From CAIPVR01 sp049316905 (GTDB lineage: Bacteria; Actinomycetota; Acidimicrobiia; Acidimicrobiales; Microtrichaceae), in NCBI GenBank assembly GCA_049316905.1, contig JBMOJH010000003.1:6207-70206 (forward strand): a DNA stretch of 64,000 nucleotides, read 5' to 3'. Position 1 is the stretch's first letter; every line of letters starts with the position of its first letter. This document shows positions 44,027-51,526 of the stretch, piece after piece. The position numbers were made by a program, and so were the translations under genes. The notes below the pieces were generated by a model. That model ran no database searches. It was given only the letters and a program-made list of their open reading frames with translations, and was not told the DNA's origin.

Positions 44027-44743
44027 TCAGACCACCAGGGGGCGGCGCGTGCCGTCGGCGCCCTGCACCGCGGCCGACGAGTGCCAGATGTGGTCGTCGC
44101 GGTGCGGCACGTGGATCTGGATGCCGCAGAACACCGCCACGTCCATCTCCTTCCACGCGACGAGCGCCTCGAGCTCGGCCCACATCGCGGACTCCACCGC
44201 CGCACAGGCCTGCCGGGTGAGGTGCACGAGGTCCTCCGGTGGGCCCTCACCGAGCTCGGTGACGAGCCGTCGGAGCCGGTTCGCCTCGTGGTCGTCGAGG
44301 CCCGGCGTGGGGGGCTCCACGCCCTGCTGGAGCGCTCGCAGCGTGGCGACCATGGCCCCGCAGGTCGGGGTGGGCCGGTCCTGGTGTCGGCGCAGCGACT
44401 GGCCGACCCGGCCCTCCGGGTCGATGCCCACGTGGGGCAGGCCGAACACGATGAGGTGGCCGCGGCCGCCCTGGTGGGGGACGTGGCTGAGCGCGGCCTG
44501 CCACCCGGTGCGCCCGAGCGACGGCACGGCGCCGAGCCCGCCGAGCATGAACGGGCGGTTCCAGCGGTCGGCCACGTGCTCGGTGAAGTGCTCGGTCAGC
44601 TCGTCGCGGCACACGCTCACCGCGGCGAACGTGCGCTCCGGCACGAAGTCGAGCGGGTCGAGCGCGGCGGCCACCCGATCGAGGTAGGTCCCCACCGGCA
44701 CTGCCTCGGGGAACTCCTCGCGCAATGTCCTGCGGTACGGCAC
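44027..44743 (-). CDS. LCIB-type beta-carbonic anhydrase-like protein
   Basis: A 238-residue soluble protein. Three blocks match the LCIB_C_CA fold known from algae and diatoms: VSVCRDELT (C45, R46, D47), LPHVGIDPEG (H104) and PTCGAMVA (C128). These supply the Cys-His-Cys zinc site and the Asp/Arg pair of beta-type carbonic anhydrases. Between them lies GGLGAVPSLGRTGWQAALSHVPHQG (in parts), also typical. It probably interconverts CO2 and bicarbonate, though some family members are inactive. It stands alone between pdxH and a peptidase-like gene. Confidence 0.75.
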   Translation of the reverse strand: MPYRRTLREEFPEAVPVGTYLDRVAAALDPLDFVPERTFAAVSVCRDELTEHFTEHVADRWNRPFMLGGLGAVPSLGRTGWQAALSHVPHQGGRGHLIVFGLPHVGIDPEGRVGQSLRRHQDRPTPTCGAMVATLRALQQGVEPPTPGLDDHEANRLRRLVTELGEGPPEDLVHLTRQACAAVESAMWAELEALVAWKEMDVAVFCGIQIHVPHRDDHIWHSSAAVQGADGTRRPLVV

Positions 44744-44800
44744 ACCGCGACGGTAGACCCCGGTCCTCGCGGACCGGAAACGGTGCTCGCCGTTCGCGGT

Positions 44801-45388
44801 TCAGGAACGGGCCGACGCCACCCCGGCCAGGGCGCCCACCAGCGCCCGCCGGTGCTGGTGACGGTCGTCGCGGCCGTCCCAGTACGGACCGAGGCCGCGT
44901 ACCCGCGGCGGCAGCTCGAGCTGCACGCCCCCGCCCCGCACGCGGTTGACCGGGTTGTCGGGGTGCAGGCCACGCAGCTCCGTCGGTACCGAGTCGAGGT
45001 CGTGCACGGCGTCGTAGTCCGGCAGGGCGGTGGCGCACGCGCCGGCGAGTTCGGCGGCGAGCGACCGGTTCCCCCCACCGAGGAGCAGCGTGGTGAAGAA
45101 GCCGTGGCGGCCGTAGCCGTGGACGGCCACCACCTCGTCCACGTGGTCGAGGAACGAGGCGAGGGCGGGGGAGTCGGCGGGGTCGAAGTGCTTGGACGGC
45201 ACGTGCCAGCGCAGGTCCTCCGGTTGGGCCACCACGTAGAGCGACGCGCCGGACGCGTCCGCGGCCTCGGCGGCGATCACATCGGTCATGCGCTCCAGGG
45301 ATCCGCCGTGGAAGGCCATGAACCCGAAGGGCCCCCGTAGGACCGAACGTTCCTCCACGCCCGGCGTGGCCAGGAGGTCTCGGAGCAC
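44801..45388 (-). CDS. Poly-gamma-glutamate hydrolase family protein
   Basis: A 195-residue protein resembling PGA_hydrolase (zinc peptidase fold, related to phage poly-gamma-glutamate hydrolases). FMAFHGGSLERMTDVIA gives the first His/Glu, WHVPSKHFDPADSPAL the next histidines, and EVVAVHGYGR the third metal ligand. RVRGGGVQLELPPRVR resembles the C-terminal catalytic Glu strand. There is no signal peptide. The GTG at 45388 lies one base after the ccdA stop, and the frame upstream is inside ccdA. Confidence 0.75.
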   Translation of the reverse strand: MLRDLLATPGVEERSVLRGPFGFMAFHGGSLERMTDVIAAEAADASGASLYVVAQPEDLRWHVPSKHFDPADSPALASFLDHVDEVVAVHGYGRHGFFTTLLLGGGNRSLAAELAGACATALPDYDAVHDLDSVPTELRGLHPDNPVNRVRGGGVQLELPPRVRGLGPYWDGRDDRHQHRRALVGALAGVASARS

Positions 45389-45389
45389 G

Positions 45390-46292
45390 TCAGGCGGTGG
45401 TGGTGTCCGGATCGGCGTCGCCGCCGGGCGCGGACGGCCCGGCACCCTGCCGGCGCGCCACCAGCGTGATCAGCACCGCGGCGCCGATGATGATCGTGGC
45501 GCCGATGGCGAGGCGGGCCGCCCCCACGCCCTCGGCCCAGCGCTGCAGCGCGCTCTGCAGGTCCCGCGACCACTGCACCACCCGGCTCGAGCTGCCGCTG
45601 TTGAGCTCCTGGATCTCGACCCACGCGTAGTAGGCGACGAATGCACCGGCGAGGATCAGCAGCACGCCGGAGATGCGGTTCACGTAGGGCAGCACCCGGC
45701 GAAAGGTCGTGACGATGCCGGACCGGGCGAGCGCCACGGCGATCGTGAGGATCGACAGCGTCATGCCCATCCCGAGCCCGTAGGCCACGAACGTGGCGAC
45801 GCTGGAGAGGAAGCTGGAGCCCTCGAGGCTCACCGACACCACCGCGATGAACACACCGATCGTGCAGCTCAGTGACGCCACGGCGTACGACACGCCGTAC
45901 AGGAACATCGAGCCGAGCTCCCGGCCGCTGCGGCTCAGCTGCAGCTTCGGCAGCTGCAGGGTGGGTTCGAACCCGGCCAGCATCGCGATGCCGAGCCCGA
46001 CCAGGCCGATGCCGATCACCACCGTGACGTAGGGCAGGCGCTGGCCGACCACGCCGGAGACCGACGACCAGAGCACGCCCATGGTGCCGAACACGAGCAG
46101 GAAGCCGGCGGTCACCGCGCCCGACACGGCGAGGGCCCGTAGCACGGGCGGCCGGGCCGCGGTGCCGTCCTCGTCCGCGGCGCCCTCGAGGCCGAGGAAG
46201 TACGACAGGTAGGCGGGGAGGAGCGCGAAGCCGCACGGGTTCACCGTCGCCACCATCCCGGCGGTGAACGCGAGGGCCAGCGTGCCGTTCAC
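45390..46292 (-). CDS. ccdA: Cytochrome c biogenesis protein CcdA
   Basis: Carries reducing power across the membrane to reduce apocytochrome cysteines. The 300-residue protein has six or seven helices. The redox cysteines are in ATVNPCGFALLPAYLSY (helix 1) and VASLSCTIGVF (helix 4), each with the conserved proline or serine context. A seventh helix and a disordered tail follow. It overlaps the thioredoxin gene as GTGA. It is needed to mature the cytochrome c domain of CtaC. Confidence 0.93.
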   Translation of the reverse strand: MNGTLALAFTAGMVATVNPCGFALLPAYLSYFLGLEGAADEDGTAARPPVLRALAVSGAVTAGFLLVFGTMGVLWSSVSGVVGQRLPYVTVVIGIGLVGLGIAMLAGFEPTLQLPKLQLSRSGRELGSMFLYGVSYAVASLSCTIGVFIAVVSVSLEGSSFLSSVATFVAYGLGMGMTLSILTIAVALARSGIVTTFRRVLPYVNRISGVLLILAGAFVAYYAWVEIQELNSGSSSRVVQWSRDLQSALQRWAEGVGAARLAIGATIIIGAAVLITLVARRQGAGPSAPGGDADPDTTTA

Positions 46293-46921
46293 GGCACCGT
46301 CACGTCGTTGCGGGCGAGCAGGTCGCGCAGGCCGGCGGCGTCGAGGGCGCCGGTGTGGGTGTCGAGCACCTTTCCGTCGGCGCCGATGAGCACGGTGCGG
46401 GGGAGCGCGGTGCCCCCGTACACGGCGAAGATCTGCGACCGCGGGTCGCGGGCGTTGCGGTACCTCACGCCGGTGCGTTCCACCATCCGGCGGCCCGCCT
46501 CCTCGGTGTCGGCCACGTCGACGCCCACCACCGTGACCTCGTCGCCCGCCGCCGCGGCGACCTTCTGGAAGTCCGGCATCTCCTGCAGGCAGGGGGCGCA
46601 CGTGGAGGACCAGAAGTTCAGCACCACCGGCGTGCCCTGCAGCTCCGAGAGTTGCTGCGTGCCGCCGTCGAGGTAGTCGAGGCGTACGTCCGGCGCGGGG
46701 GCGCCGACCTCGGCGATCGGGGTGCCCTTCGGCACCACGGGCCCGGCGTCGACCTGGCTCAGAGCGTCCTGCACGGGCACGGCGTCGGAGCCCCGGGTGG
46801 CGAGCAGCGCCCACGCGACCGCCAACGCCGCGGATGCCGAGATGAGGGTGATGACGACGATCCCCACGGGGCCGATGGCGCGGCGCCGGGGCCGTTCGGG
46901 AGGCGTGTCGGTGGTGGCCAT
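46289..46921 (-). CDS. TlpA/ResA-type membrane-anchored thioredoxin
   Basis: Extracytoplasmic disulfide reductase that receives electrons from CcdA. The 210-residue protein has a basic N terminus, one membrane helix (about 17-40) and a thioredoxin fold with C108-A-P-C111 in FWSSTCAPCLQEMP. Cis-proline is in TALPRTVLI. The CcdA partner is coupled downstream. A 15-bp hairpin ends 3 nt before the ATG and no Shine-Dalgarno is visible, so translation may be restricted. Confidence 0.92.
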   Translation of the reverse strand: MATTDTPPERPRRRAIGPVGIVVITLISASAALAVAWALLATRGSDAVPVQDALSQVDAGPVVPKGTPIAEVGAPAPDVRLDYLDGGTQQLSELQGTPVVLNFWSSTCAPCLQEMPDFQKVAAAAGDEVTVVGVDVADTEEAGRRMVERTGVRYRNARDPRSQIFAVYGGTALPRTVLIGADGKVLDTHTGALDAAGLRDLLARNDVTVP

Positions 46922-46924
46922 ACG

Positions 46925-46958
46925 CGGTGGGGGGGCCGGTTTCCCGGCCCCCCCACCG
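46925..46958 (-). terminator. 15-bp GC-rich hairpin between whiB and the tlpA-like gene
   Basis: CGGTGGGGGGGCCGG (46925-46939) and its exact complement (46944-46958) enclose a 4-nt loop. On the reverse strand this follows whiB by 109 nt and ends 3 nt before the thioredoxin ATG. It lacks a U-tract. It could end whiB transcription, hinder initiation on the thioredoxin gene, or both. Confidence 0.65.
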
Positions 46959-47067
46959 TACCGATCCGGGTCCGCAGCGGTCAGGTCGCGAGCTCGTGCG
47001 TCGCTGTCCCGCCGGGGGGCCGGCCGTGGTGGTCCCGTGAGTCCGTCCCGCCGTGCGGGGCGGTCCG

Positions 47068-47424
47068 TCACCCGGTGCTGACGAGGCGTCGGTAGGGGGC
47101 CGGCACCTCCACCTCGGGGAAGGTGTCGCCCGGGCGGGGGTTGCGGGGTGGGCGCCCCCTCCGCCGCTTGTGCAGCACGATCCGGCCGGCCACGAAGAGG
47201 TGGCCGCCCCAGATGCCGTACTGCTCGCCGCGCTCCACCGCGGCGTCCAGGCAGTCGGTGCGGACCGGACAGGCCAGGCAGATCCGCTTGGCGTCGCCGA
47301 TCTCGTCGACGTCGTCGGAGAAGAACAGCGCCGTGTCCACGTCGCGGCAGAGCGCGAGGTCCTCCCAGGACCGCACGGGTCCCGTCGGCCCGGGTTCCGT
47401 GACGAGGGGCTCGAGGATGGTCAT
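47068..47424 (-). CDS. WhiB-family iron-sulfur regulator
   Basis: A 118-residue actinobacterial transcription factor. The [4Fe-4S] cysteines are C26, C49, C52 and C58 (single Cys followed by C-x2-C-x5-C), followed by the GIWGG turn at 70-74 and a basic DNA-binding tail (HKRRRGRPPRN). It is expected to bind the housekeeping sigma factor and respond to redox or NO. AAGGAG lies 6 nt before the ATG. The leader holds four 15-bp tandem repeats. The subtype (WhiB1-7) cannot be fixed from sequence alone. Confidence 0.93.
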   Translation of the reverse strand: MTILEPLVTEPGPTGPVRSWEDLALCRDVDTALFFSDDVDEIGDAKRICLACPVRTDCLDAAVERGEQYGIWGGHLFVAGRIVLHKRRRGRPPRNPRPGDTFPEVEVPAPYRRLVSTG

Positions 47425-47440
47425 GGCGTGTCTCCTTGCT

Positions 47441-47500
47441 GGCGGTGGGCGGGCTGGCGGTGGGCGGGCTGGCGGTGGGCGGGCTGGCGGTGGGCGGGTC
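47441..47500. repeat. Four 15-bp tandem repeats in the whiB upstream region
   Basis: GGCGGTGGGCGGGCT is repeated at 47441, 47456 and 47471; a fourth copy at 47486 ends TC instead of CT. The array lies 17-76 nt upstream of the whiB start, inside its leader or promoter. The rest of the 200-bp gap holds no gene that I can support. Confidence 0.85.
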
Positions 47501-47561
47501 GGGTCGGTCGGGGCGGTCGTGTCGTTCGGGAGCAGAGCGGCATCCGGGCCGGAAAAGCAGA

Positions 47562-47595
47562 GGAGCCGCCGGGTGGTGATCCACCCGGCGGCTCC
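47562..47595 (-). terminator. Strong intrinsic terminator
   Basis: GGAGCCGCCGGGTGG and its perfect complement flank a TGAT loop (15-bp stem). Read on the reverse strand it is followed by TCTGCTTTTC. It ends the 67-aa gene 30 nt upstream and separates it from whiB. Confidence 0.8.
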
Positions 47596-47624
47596 TGAGC
47601 CGTTCCTGCTGCTGTGACCTCAGG

Positions 47625-47828
47625 TCAGAGCGGCGGGGCTCCCCGCGGGGTGGATGCGAAGCCCGGGAAGTGGGCGATGGAGCGCTTGAGGGCGTGCCGT
47701 TCCCGGGCGGCGGCATTCATCGGCACGGACACCGGCATGGTGCGGGCGATCGTGGACCGGCGCGACGACACCACCGACGGACGCCAGGTGGCGCCGAGGG
47801 CGGTGGTGGTGAGGTCGGTGCGATACAT
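47625..47828 (-). CDS. Small basic protein of unknown function (67 aa)
   Basis: A 67-residue frame starting MYRTDLTTTALGATWRP and ending FPGFASTPRGAPPL. Third positions are almost all G/C on this strand, and a strong terminator oriented with it follows 30 nt after the stop, which favours this frame over the overlapping forward ones. The product is basic, Ser/Thr/Arg-rich, with ARERHALKRSIAHF as a likely helix and no membrane segment. Three 16-bp direct repeats lie upstream. It looks like a separately regulated small gene; I do not recognise it. Confidence 0.55.
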   Translation of the reverse strand: MYRTDLTTTALGATWRPSVVSSRRSTIARTMPVSVPMNAAARERHALKRSIAHFPGFASTPRGAPPL

Positions 47829-47903
47829 GGTCCGGATGGTTCCTGTGCGATGAGGCCCGTTCGGGCCGTCCGGGCAGCGAACCACGGGGTCCGGCCCCGG
47901 TCA

Positions 47904-47951
47904 AGTGATTAACCCGACCACTGATTGACCCGGCCACTGATTGACCCGACC
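47904..47951. repeat. Three 16-bp direct repeats (operator-like)
   Basis: AGTGATTAACCCGACC (47904-47919), ACTGATTGACCCGGCC (47920-47935) and ACTGATTGACCCGACC (47936-47951) are contiguous. They sit 76-123 nt upstream of the 67-aa gene and just after the MBL hydrolase gene end. Period 16 and relative A/T richness suggest cooperative binding of a regulator. Confidence 0.7.
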
Positions 47952-47968
47952 ACACGGAACGACAGCGG

Positions 47969-49138
47969 TCAGCCCACCGGTGCGTAGGTGCGGCGGCCGT
48001 CACGCTCCGCTCCGGCGGCCATCCGGCCCTCCAGACGCAGGTGCTCGAGGTGCGCGTAGGTCTCCGATTCCGCCATCGGGCCCCACGACCGCTCGCGGAA
48101 GAGCTGCCGGGAGTACTGCCGCACGGTCGCGGTCCCCAGGCCCTCGCCGATGCGTTCGAGCTCCTCGAGGCGCTCCTCGTGGTGGGCCACGATCTCCCGG
48201 ACGCGTCCCGGGAGGTCCGTGAACGGGAGCCCGTGCGCGGGCAGGACGTTCGTGACCCCCGGGATCGCGGCCACCCGGTGGAGCGCCCCGATGAAGTCGG
48301 CGAGGGAGTCGGGGCTGCCGGTCATTCCGGAGATGTGCGGGGTGATGGTGGGCAGGACGTGGTCGCCGGAGAGCAGCGTCCCGTCGGCGGGGTCGAACAG
48401 GCAGAGGTGGTCGCCGGTGTGCCCGGGCGTGTGCAGCACCTGCCACTCGCGGCGCCCCAGCCGGAGCACGTCGCCCTCGTCCACCCGGTCGTCCGGGCTG
48501 AGATGCAGCAGCCCCCGCTTGGACAGGTCGTCCCACGCCCGCATCGCCGCGAGCTCACCCTCGGTGGGCCGGTACCCCTCCTCGCCCCACGGCGTGGCCC
48601 GCGGCGGCAGCGCGGGGATCGGCCCGCGGCCGAACAGCACCTTCGCGAGGCGCGGGTTCACGTGGCCCTGCTCCACCAGGTCGCCAAGGTCGGCGGGCCC
48701 ACCGGGATCGAGGTCGTCGGGGTCGTCGCCGTCGGTCACGTCGTCGGTGACCGCCTCGAGTGCGGCGAGGTCGTCGGCCGGGAGGGCGTCGAACGGGGTG
48801 CGGAAGTCCCGGTGCGCGGTCACCCGGCAACCGTGCTCGGCCCGCAGCCGCCCGGCGCCGCCGAAGTGGTCCGGGTGGGAGTGGGTGACGAGCACGGTGT
48901 GGACCCGTGACGCCGGGATGCCCGCGGCGGCCAGCTTGGCGACCAGGTCGGCGTTGCTCAGCGGGTCCGGCAGGCCGGGGTCGACCAGTGCCACCCCGCG
49001 TTCGTCCTCGAGCACGTAGCAGTTCACGTGGCCGAGGCCGGGCAGGAGGATCGGGATCTGGATCCGCAGGATCCCCGGTGCCACCTCCTCCGCCTCGTCG
49101 GACGCAGGGAGCCGTTCCTGGCGGACCGGTCCGGTCAC
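47969..49138 (-). CDS. MBL-fold metallohydrolase
   Basis: A 389-residue zinc hydrolase. THSHPDHFGG near 85-94 gives the H-x-H-x-D-H site, LHTPGHTGDHLCLF a further histidine, LSGDHVLP the bridging aspartate and LPAHGLPF the last histidine. The C-terminal about 90 residues form a winged-helix-like extension (EELERIGEGLGTATVRQYSRQLF in parts), as in the LACTB2/glyoxalase II-like subgroup. The substrate is unknown; a thioester or nucleic acid is possible. It starts 4 nt after orn, so the two are co-transcribed. Confidence 0.88.
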   Translation of the reverse strand: MTGPVRQERLPASDEAEEVAPGILRIQIPILLPGLGHVNCYVLEDERGVALVDPGLPDPLSNADLVAKLAAAGIPASRVHTVLVTHSHPDHFGGAGRLRAEHGCRVTAHRDFRTPFDALPADDLAALEAVTDDVTDGDDPDDLDPGGPADLGDLVEQGHVNPRLAKVLFGRGPIPALPPRATPWGEEGYRPTEGELAAMRAWDDLSKRGLLHLSPDDRVDEGDVLRLGRREWQVLHTPGHTGDHLCLFDPADGTLLSGDHVLPTITPHISGMTGSPDSLADFIGALHRVAAIPGVTNVLPAHGLPFTDLPGRVREIVAHHEERLEELERIGEGLGTATVRQYSRQLFRERSWGPMAESETYAHLEHLRLEGRMAAGAERDGRRTYAPVG

Positions 49139-49142
49139 GTGC

Positions 49143-49736
49143 TCAGTCCGCCGAGGCGGCCGGATCCGCGTGCGTCGTCGGCGTCGCGGTCGGGTCTGCC
49201 TCGGCGGGCCGGAACACGTGGTCCCGCCAGTACCGGAGTTCCGCCACGGACTCCCGGATGTCGTCCATGGCGCGGTGGGCGGAGGACTTCTTCGTCAGCC
49301 CCGACAGCTCGCCGGGGTACCAGCGCCGGGCCAGCTCCTTGATCGTGGACACGTCGACCGACCGGTAGTGCAGGTGGTGCTCGATGTCGGGGAGGTAGGC
49401 GGCGAGGAACCGCCGGTCCATGCCGATCGAGTTGCCGCAGAGCGGCACGGCGCGGGCCGTGGGGACGTGGGTCCGGATGAACTCGAGGGTGGCGGCGCCG
49501 GCCTCCTCGAGGGTGATCTCCGAGGCGCGGATCTGGTCCAGCAGACCGGAGCGGGTGTGCATGTCGACCACCACCGGGTCCATGGTCGCGAGCGCCTCCT
49601 CGGGGCACGCGATCACCAGGTCCGGCCCCTCGGCCACGATCTCGAGGTCGTCGTCGGTGACCAGGGTGGCGATCTCCACGATGCGGTCGGTGGCCGGGTC
49701 GAGCCCGGTCATCTCCAGGTCCATCCAGACGAGCAT
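49143..49736 (-). CDS. orn: Oligoribonuclease
   Basis: Degrades di- and short oligoribonucleotides, including pGpG from cyclic-di-GMP. The 197-residue DEDDh exonuclease shows MDLEMTGLDP (D6, E8), CGNSIGMDRRFL (third Asp), and SSAHRAMDDIRESVAELRYW with the catalytic His and last Asp. The final 20 residues are a low-complexity Ala/Thr/Pro tail. It is divergent from dut. Confidence 0.96.
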   Translation of the reverse strand: MLVWMDLEMTGLDPATDRIVEIATLVTDDDLEIVAEGPDLVIACPEEALATMDPVVVDMHTRSGLLDQIRASEITLEEAGAATLEFIRTHVPTARAVPLCGNSIGMDRRFLAAYLPDIEHHLHYRSVDVSTIKELARRWYPGELSGLTKKSSAHRAMDDIRESVAELRYWRDHVFRPAEADPTATPTTHADPAASAD

Positions 49737-49836
49737 CGGGTCAGGGTAACGGGGCGGGCGTGCGGTCCCCGCAGGGAGGGCCGGAGCGGCGGGCGGCGGC
49801 CAGCCGGGGCCGGTCGGCGGAGGGCGCAGCTCCCGC

Positions 49837-49842
49837 TAGCGT
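49837..49842 (+). promoter_or_regulatory. Putative -10 box of dut
   Basis: TAGCGT lies 6 nt before the GTG, identical to the purL box. Confidence 0.55.
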
Positions 49843-49848
49843 TCCGGC

Positions 49849-50286
49849 GTGCTCGAGGTGCCCGTCCTCCGACTCGATCCCGACCTGCCCCTGCCGCGCT
49901 ACGCCAAGCCGGGCGACGCGGGCGTGGACCTGACCGCCCGGGAGGACGCCGCGCTGGCGCCGGGCGGCGGCCGGGCGCTGGTCCCGACCGGGATCGCCGT
50001 GGCCATCCCCCGCGGGTACGCCGGGTTCGTGCAGCCCCGCAGCGGACTGGCCCTGAAGCACGGCGTGACGTGCCTCAACACGCCGGGCCTCATCGACGCG
50101 GACTACCGCGGCGAGCTGAAGGTTCTGCTGGTGAACACCGACCCGTCGGAGCCCTTCGAGGTGCGCCGCGGCGAGCGCATCGCCCAGCTCGTCATCCAGG
50201 CGGTGGAACACGTGGCGTTCCTCGAGGTCGACGAGCTCGACGACACCGAGCGCGGCGAGGGCGGGTTCGGCCACACCGGCCGGTAG
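49849..50286 (+). CDS. dut: dUTP pyrophosphatase
   Basis: Hydrolyses dUTP to dUMP, keeping uracil out of DNA and feeding thymidylate synthesis. The trimeric enzyme has 145 residues with all five motifs: GDAGVDLTA, the PTGIAVAIP segment, QPRSGLALKHG, NTPGLIDADYRGEL with GERIAQLVI, and the C-terminal RGEGGFGHTG arm that closes over the neighbouring active site. Confidence 0.96.
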   Translation: MLEVPVLRLDPDLPLPRYAKPGDAGVDLTAREDAALAPGGGRALVPTGIAVAIPRGYAGFVQPRSGLALKHGVTCLNTPGLIDADYRGELKVLLVNTDPSEPFEVRRGERIAQLVIQAVEHVAFLEVDELDDTERGEGGFGHTGR

Positions 50287-50326
50287 GTCGCGTCGACGCG
50301 CGGAGGTGTCGGCGGGCCGGGGCCCC

Positions 50327-51394
50327 TCAGCCGAGCGCGACGTTGAGCGGGTGCAGCAGGTCCACCCACATGCTCGACACCCCGAGCGCGACCAGCACCA
50401 CGATGACCGCCACGGCGACGGGTCGGAAGCGGTTCGGATCGAGTCGGTAGCCGGGTCGTCGGCGCACGCGGGCGACCGTTCCCTCCGCGAGGATCACCGC
50501 GGCGTGGCCGCCGTCGAGCGGCAGCAGCGGCAGCAGGTTCAGCACCGCGATCGACACCGAGAACAGCCCCGCGAGGAGGAGCAACCGGCTCGGATGCTCC
50601 GAGAGCAACCCGTCGGTGAGCTGGGCGCCGCCGACCGCGGAGACCATGCGCTGCTCGGGCGGTCGGCCGTCGGCCACGGCGCCGGCGTAGTCCCCGGCGC
50701 CCGTGACGAGGGACCCGAGGCCCGCGAGGGTGTCCGTGCCCACGTCCCAGGCAAGGGAGACGGAACCGGTGGCGGCCCGGCCGGCGGACGCGTGGATGTC
50801 GGGGTTGGTCATGGCGAAGCCGAAGAACAACGTCACGCCCAGGGCGAGGTTCGCCACGGACCCGGCGAGGATGACGGCCATGCGGCGCGGGCGGGCGGCG
50901 GCCCGGTAGGTGTACGGCTCGAGCGACGCCTCCACCTCCTCCCTGGGACCCATGCCGGGAATCTTCACGTAGCCGCCGAGCGGGAAGGCCTTCAGGCCCC
51001 AGCGGAGCGATCCGCCGGACGTGTGGCGTGACCAGACCGTCGGGCCGAAGCCGACGAAGAACTCCGTGGGTCGCATGCCGCAGCGAAGGGCCACCACGTA
51101 GTGGCCGGCCTCGTGGATCACGATGATCACCGCGAGCATCCCGAGGAAGACCGCGGCGCCGGGCAGGAACCACGCGAGCGCCACGACCGCGCCGGCGAGC
51201 AGGAGCGCCCGTCCCGGGTGGAACTCGGTCCGGCGGCCCTCGGCGCTCCCGGCGCGTCGCCACGCGGTGAGCAGTCGTGTCGGGGCCGGGTCGGTCCGAA
51301 TGACGACCGGGTCACCGGCTCCGGCACCGGCACCCTGCCCCGTCACCCGTGCCGCTGTCGTTCCGTGCCCCGTGGAACCCTGGTCGCCCGCCAT
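50327..51394 (-). CDS. Site-2 protease family (M50) intramembrane zinc metalloprotease
   Basis: A 355-residue membrane protein. VIHEAGHYV near 91-99 is the H-E-x2-H zinc site and NLLPLLPLDGGH near 288 provides the third ligand (Asp) in the C-terminal helix. FPLGGYVKIPGMGP is the membrane re-entrant loop. It is shorter than mycobacterial Rip1 and I see no clear PDZ domain between the catalytic helices. The first 45 residues are disordered. It may cut an anti-sigma factor or small membrane protein. Confidence 0.88.
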   Translation of the reverse strand: MAGDQGSTGHGTTAARVTGQGAGAGAGDPVVIRTDPAPTRLLTAWRRAGSAEGRRTEFHPGRALLLAGAVVALAWFLPGAAVFLGMLAVIIVIHEAGHYVVALRCGMRPTEFFVGFGPTVWSRHTSGGSLRWGLKAFPLGGYVKIPGMGPREEVEASLEPYTYRAAARPRRMAVILAGSVANLALGVTLFFGFAMTNPDIHASAGRAATGSVSLAWDVGTDTLAGLGSLVTGAGDYAGAVADGRPPEQRMVSAVGGAQLTDGLLSEHPSRLLLLAGLFSVSIAVLNLLPLLPLDGGHAAVILAEGTVARVRRRPGYRLDPNRFRPVAVAVIVVLVALGVSSMWVDLLHPLNVALG

Positions 51395-51476
51395 GTACGG
51401 CGAGGGTACCGAGGACGCCCGGCGGGTGCCCGGCCCACTGCGTCGGTCCCGGGGGAGTCGATCTACCCGGTGGGCC

Positions 51477-51482
51477 TAGCAT
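51477..51482 (+). promoter_or_regulatory. Putative -10 box of the catabolic operon
   Basis: TAGCAT precedes the first nitroreductase by 44 nt, leaving a leader that carries AAGGGGG, the ribosome site 4 nt before the TTG start. Confidence 0.45.
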
Positions 51483-51526
51483 CGGCGCCCACCGGCCGGG
51501 GACCCGGCCGACGAGAAGGGGGAACG

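Noticed and set aside
47441..47500. CRISPR array
   Set aside because: The 15-bp units are contiguous without spacers and no cas genes are near; this is a simple tandem repeat.
47053..47617. Overlapping forward frames through the 15-bp repeats (giving AGGGR repeats)
   Set aside because: The frames are open only because the repeat period is a multiple of three. No start site or family similarity, and they run antisense to whiB and into the terminator.
47904..47951. Replication-origin iterons
   Set aside because: Only three copies, no DnaA boxes, no dnaA/repA and a chromosomal context; an operator is the simpler reading.
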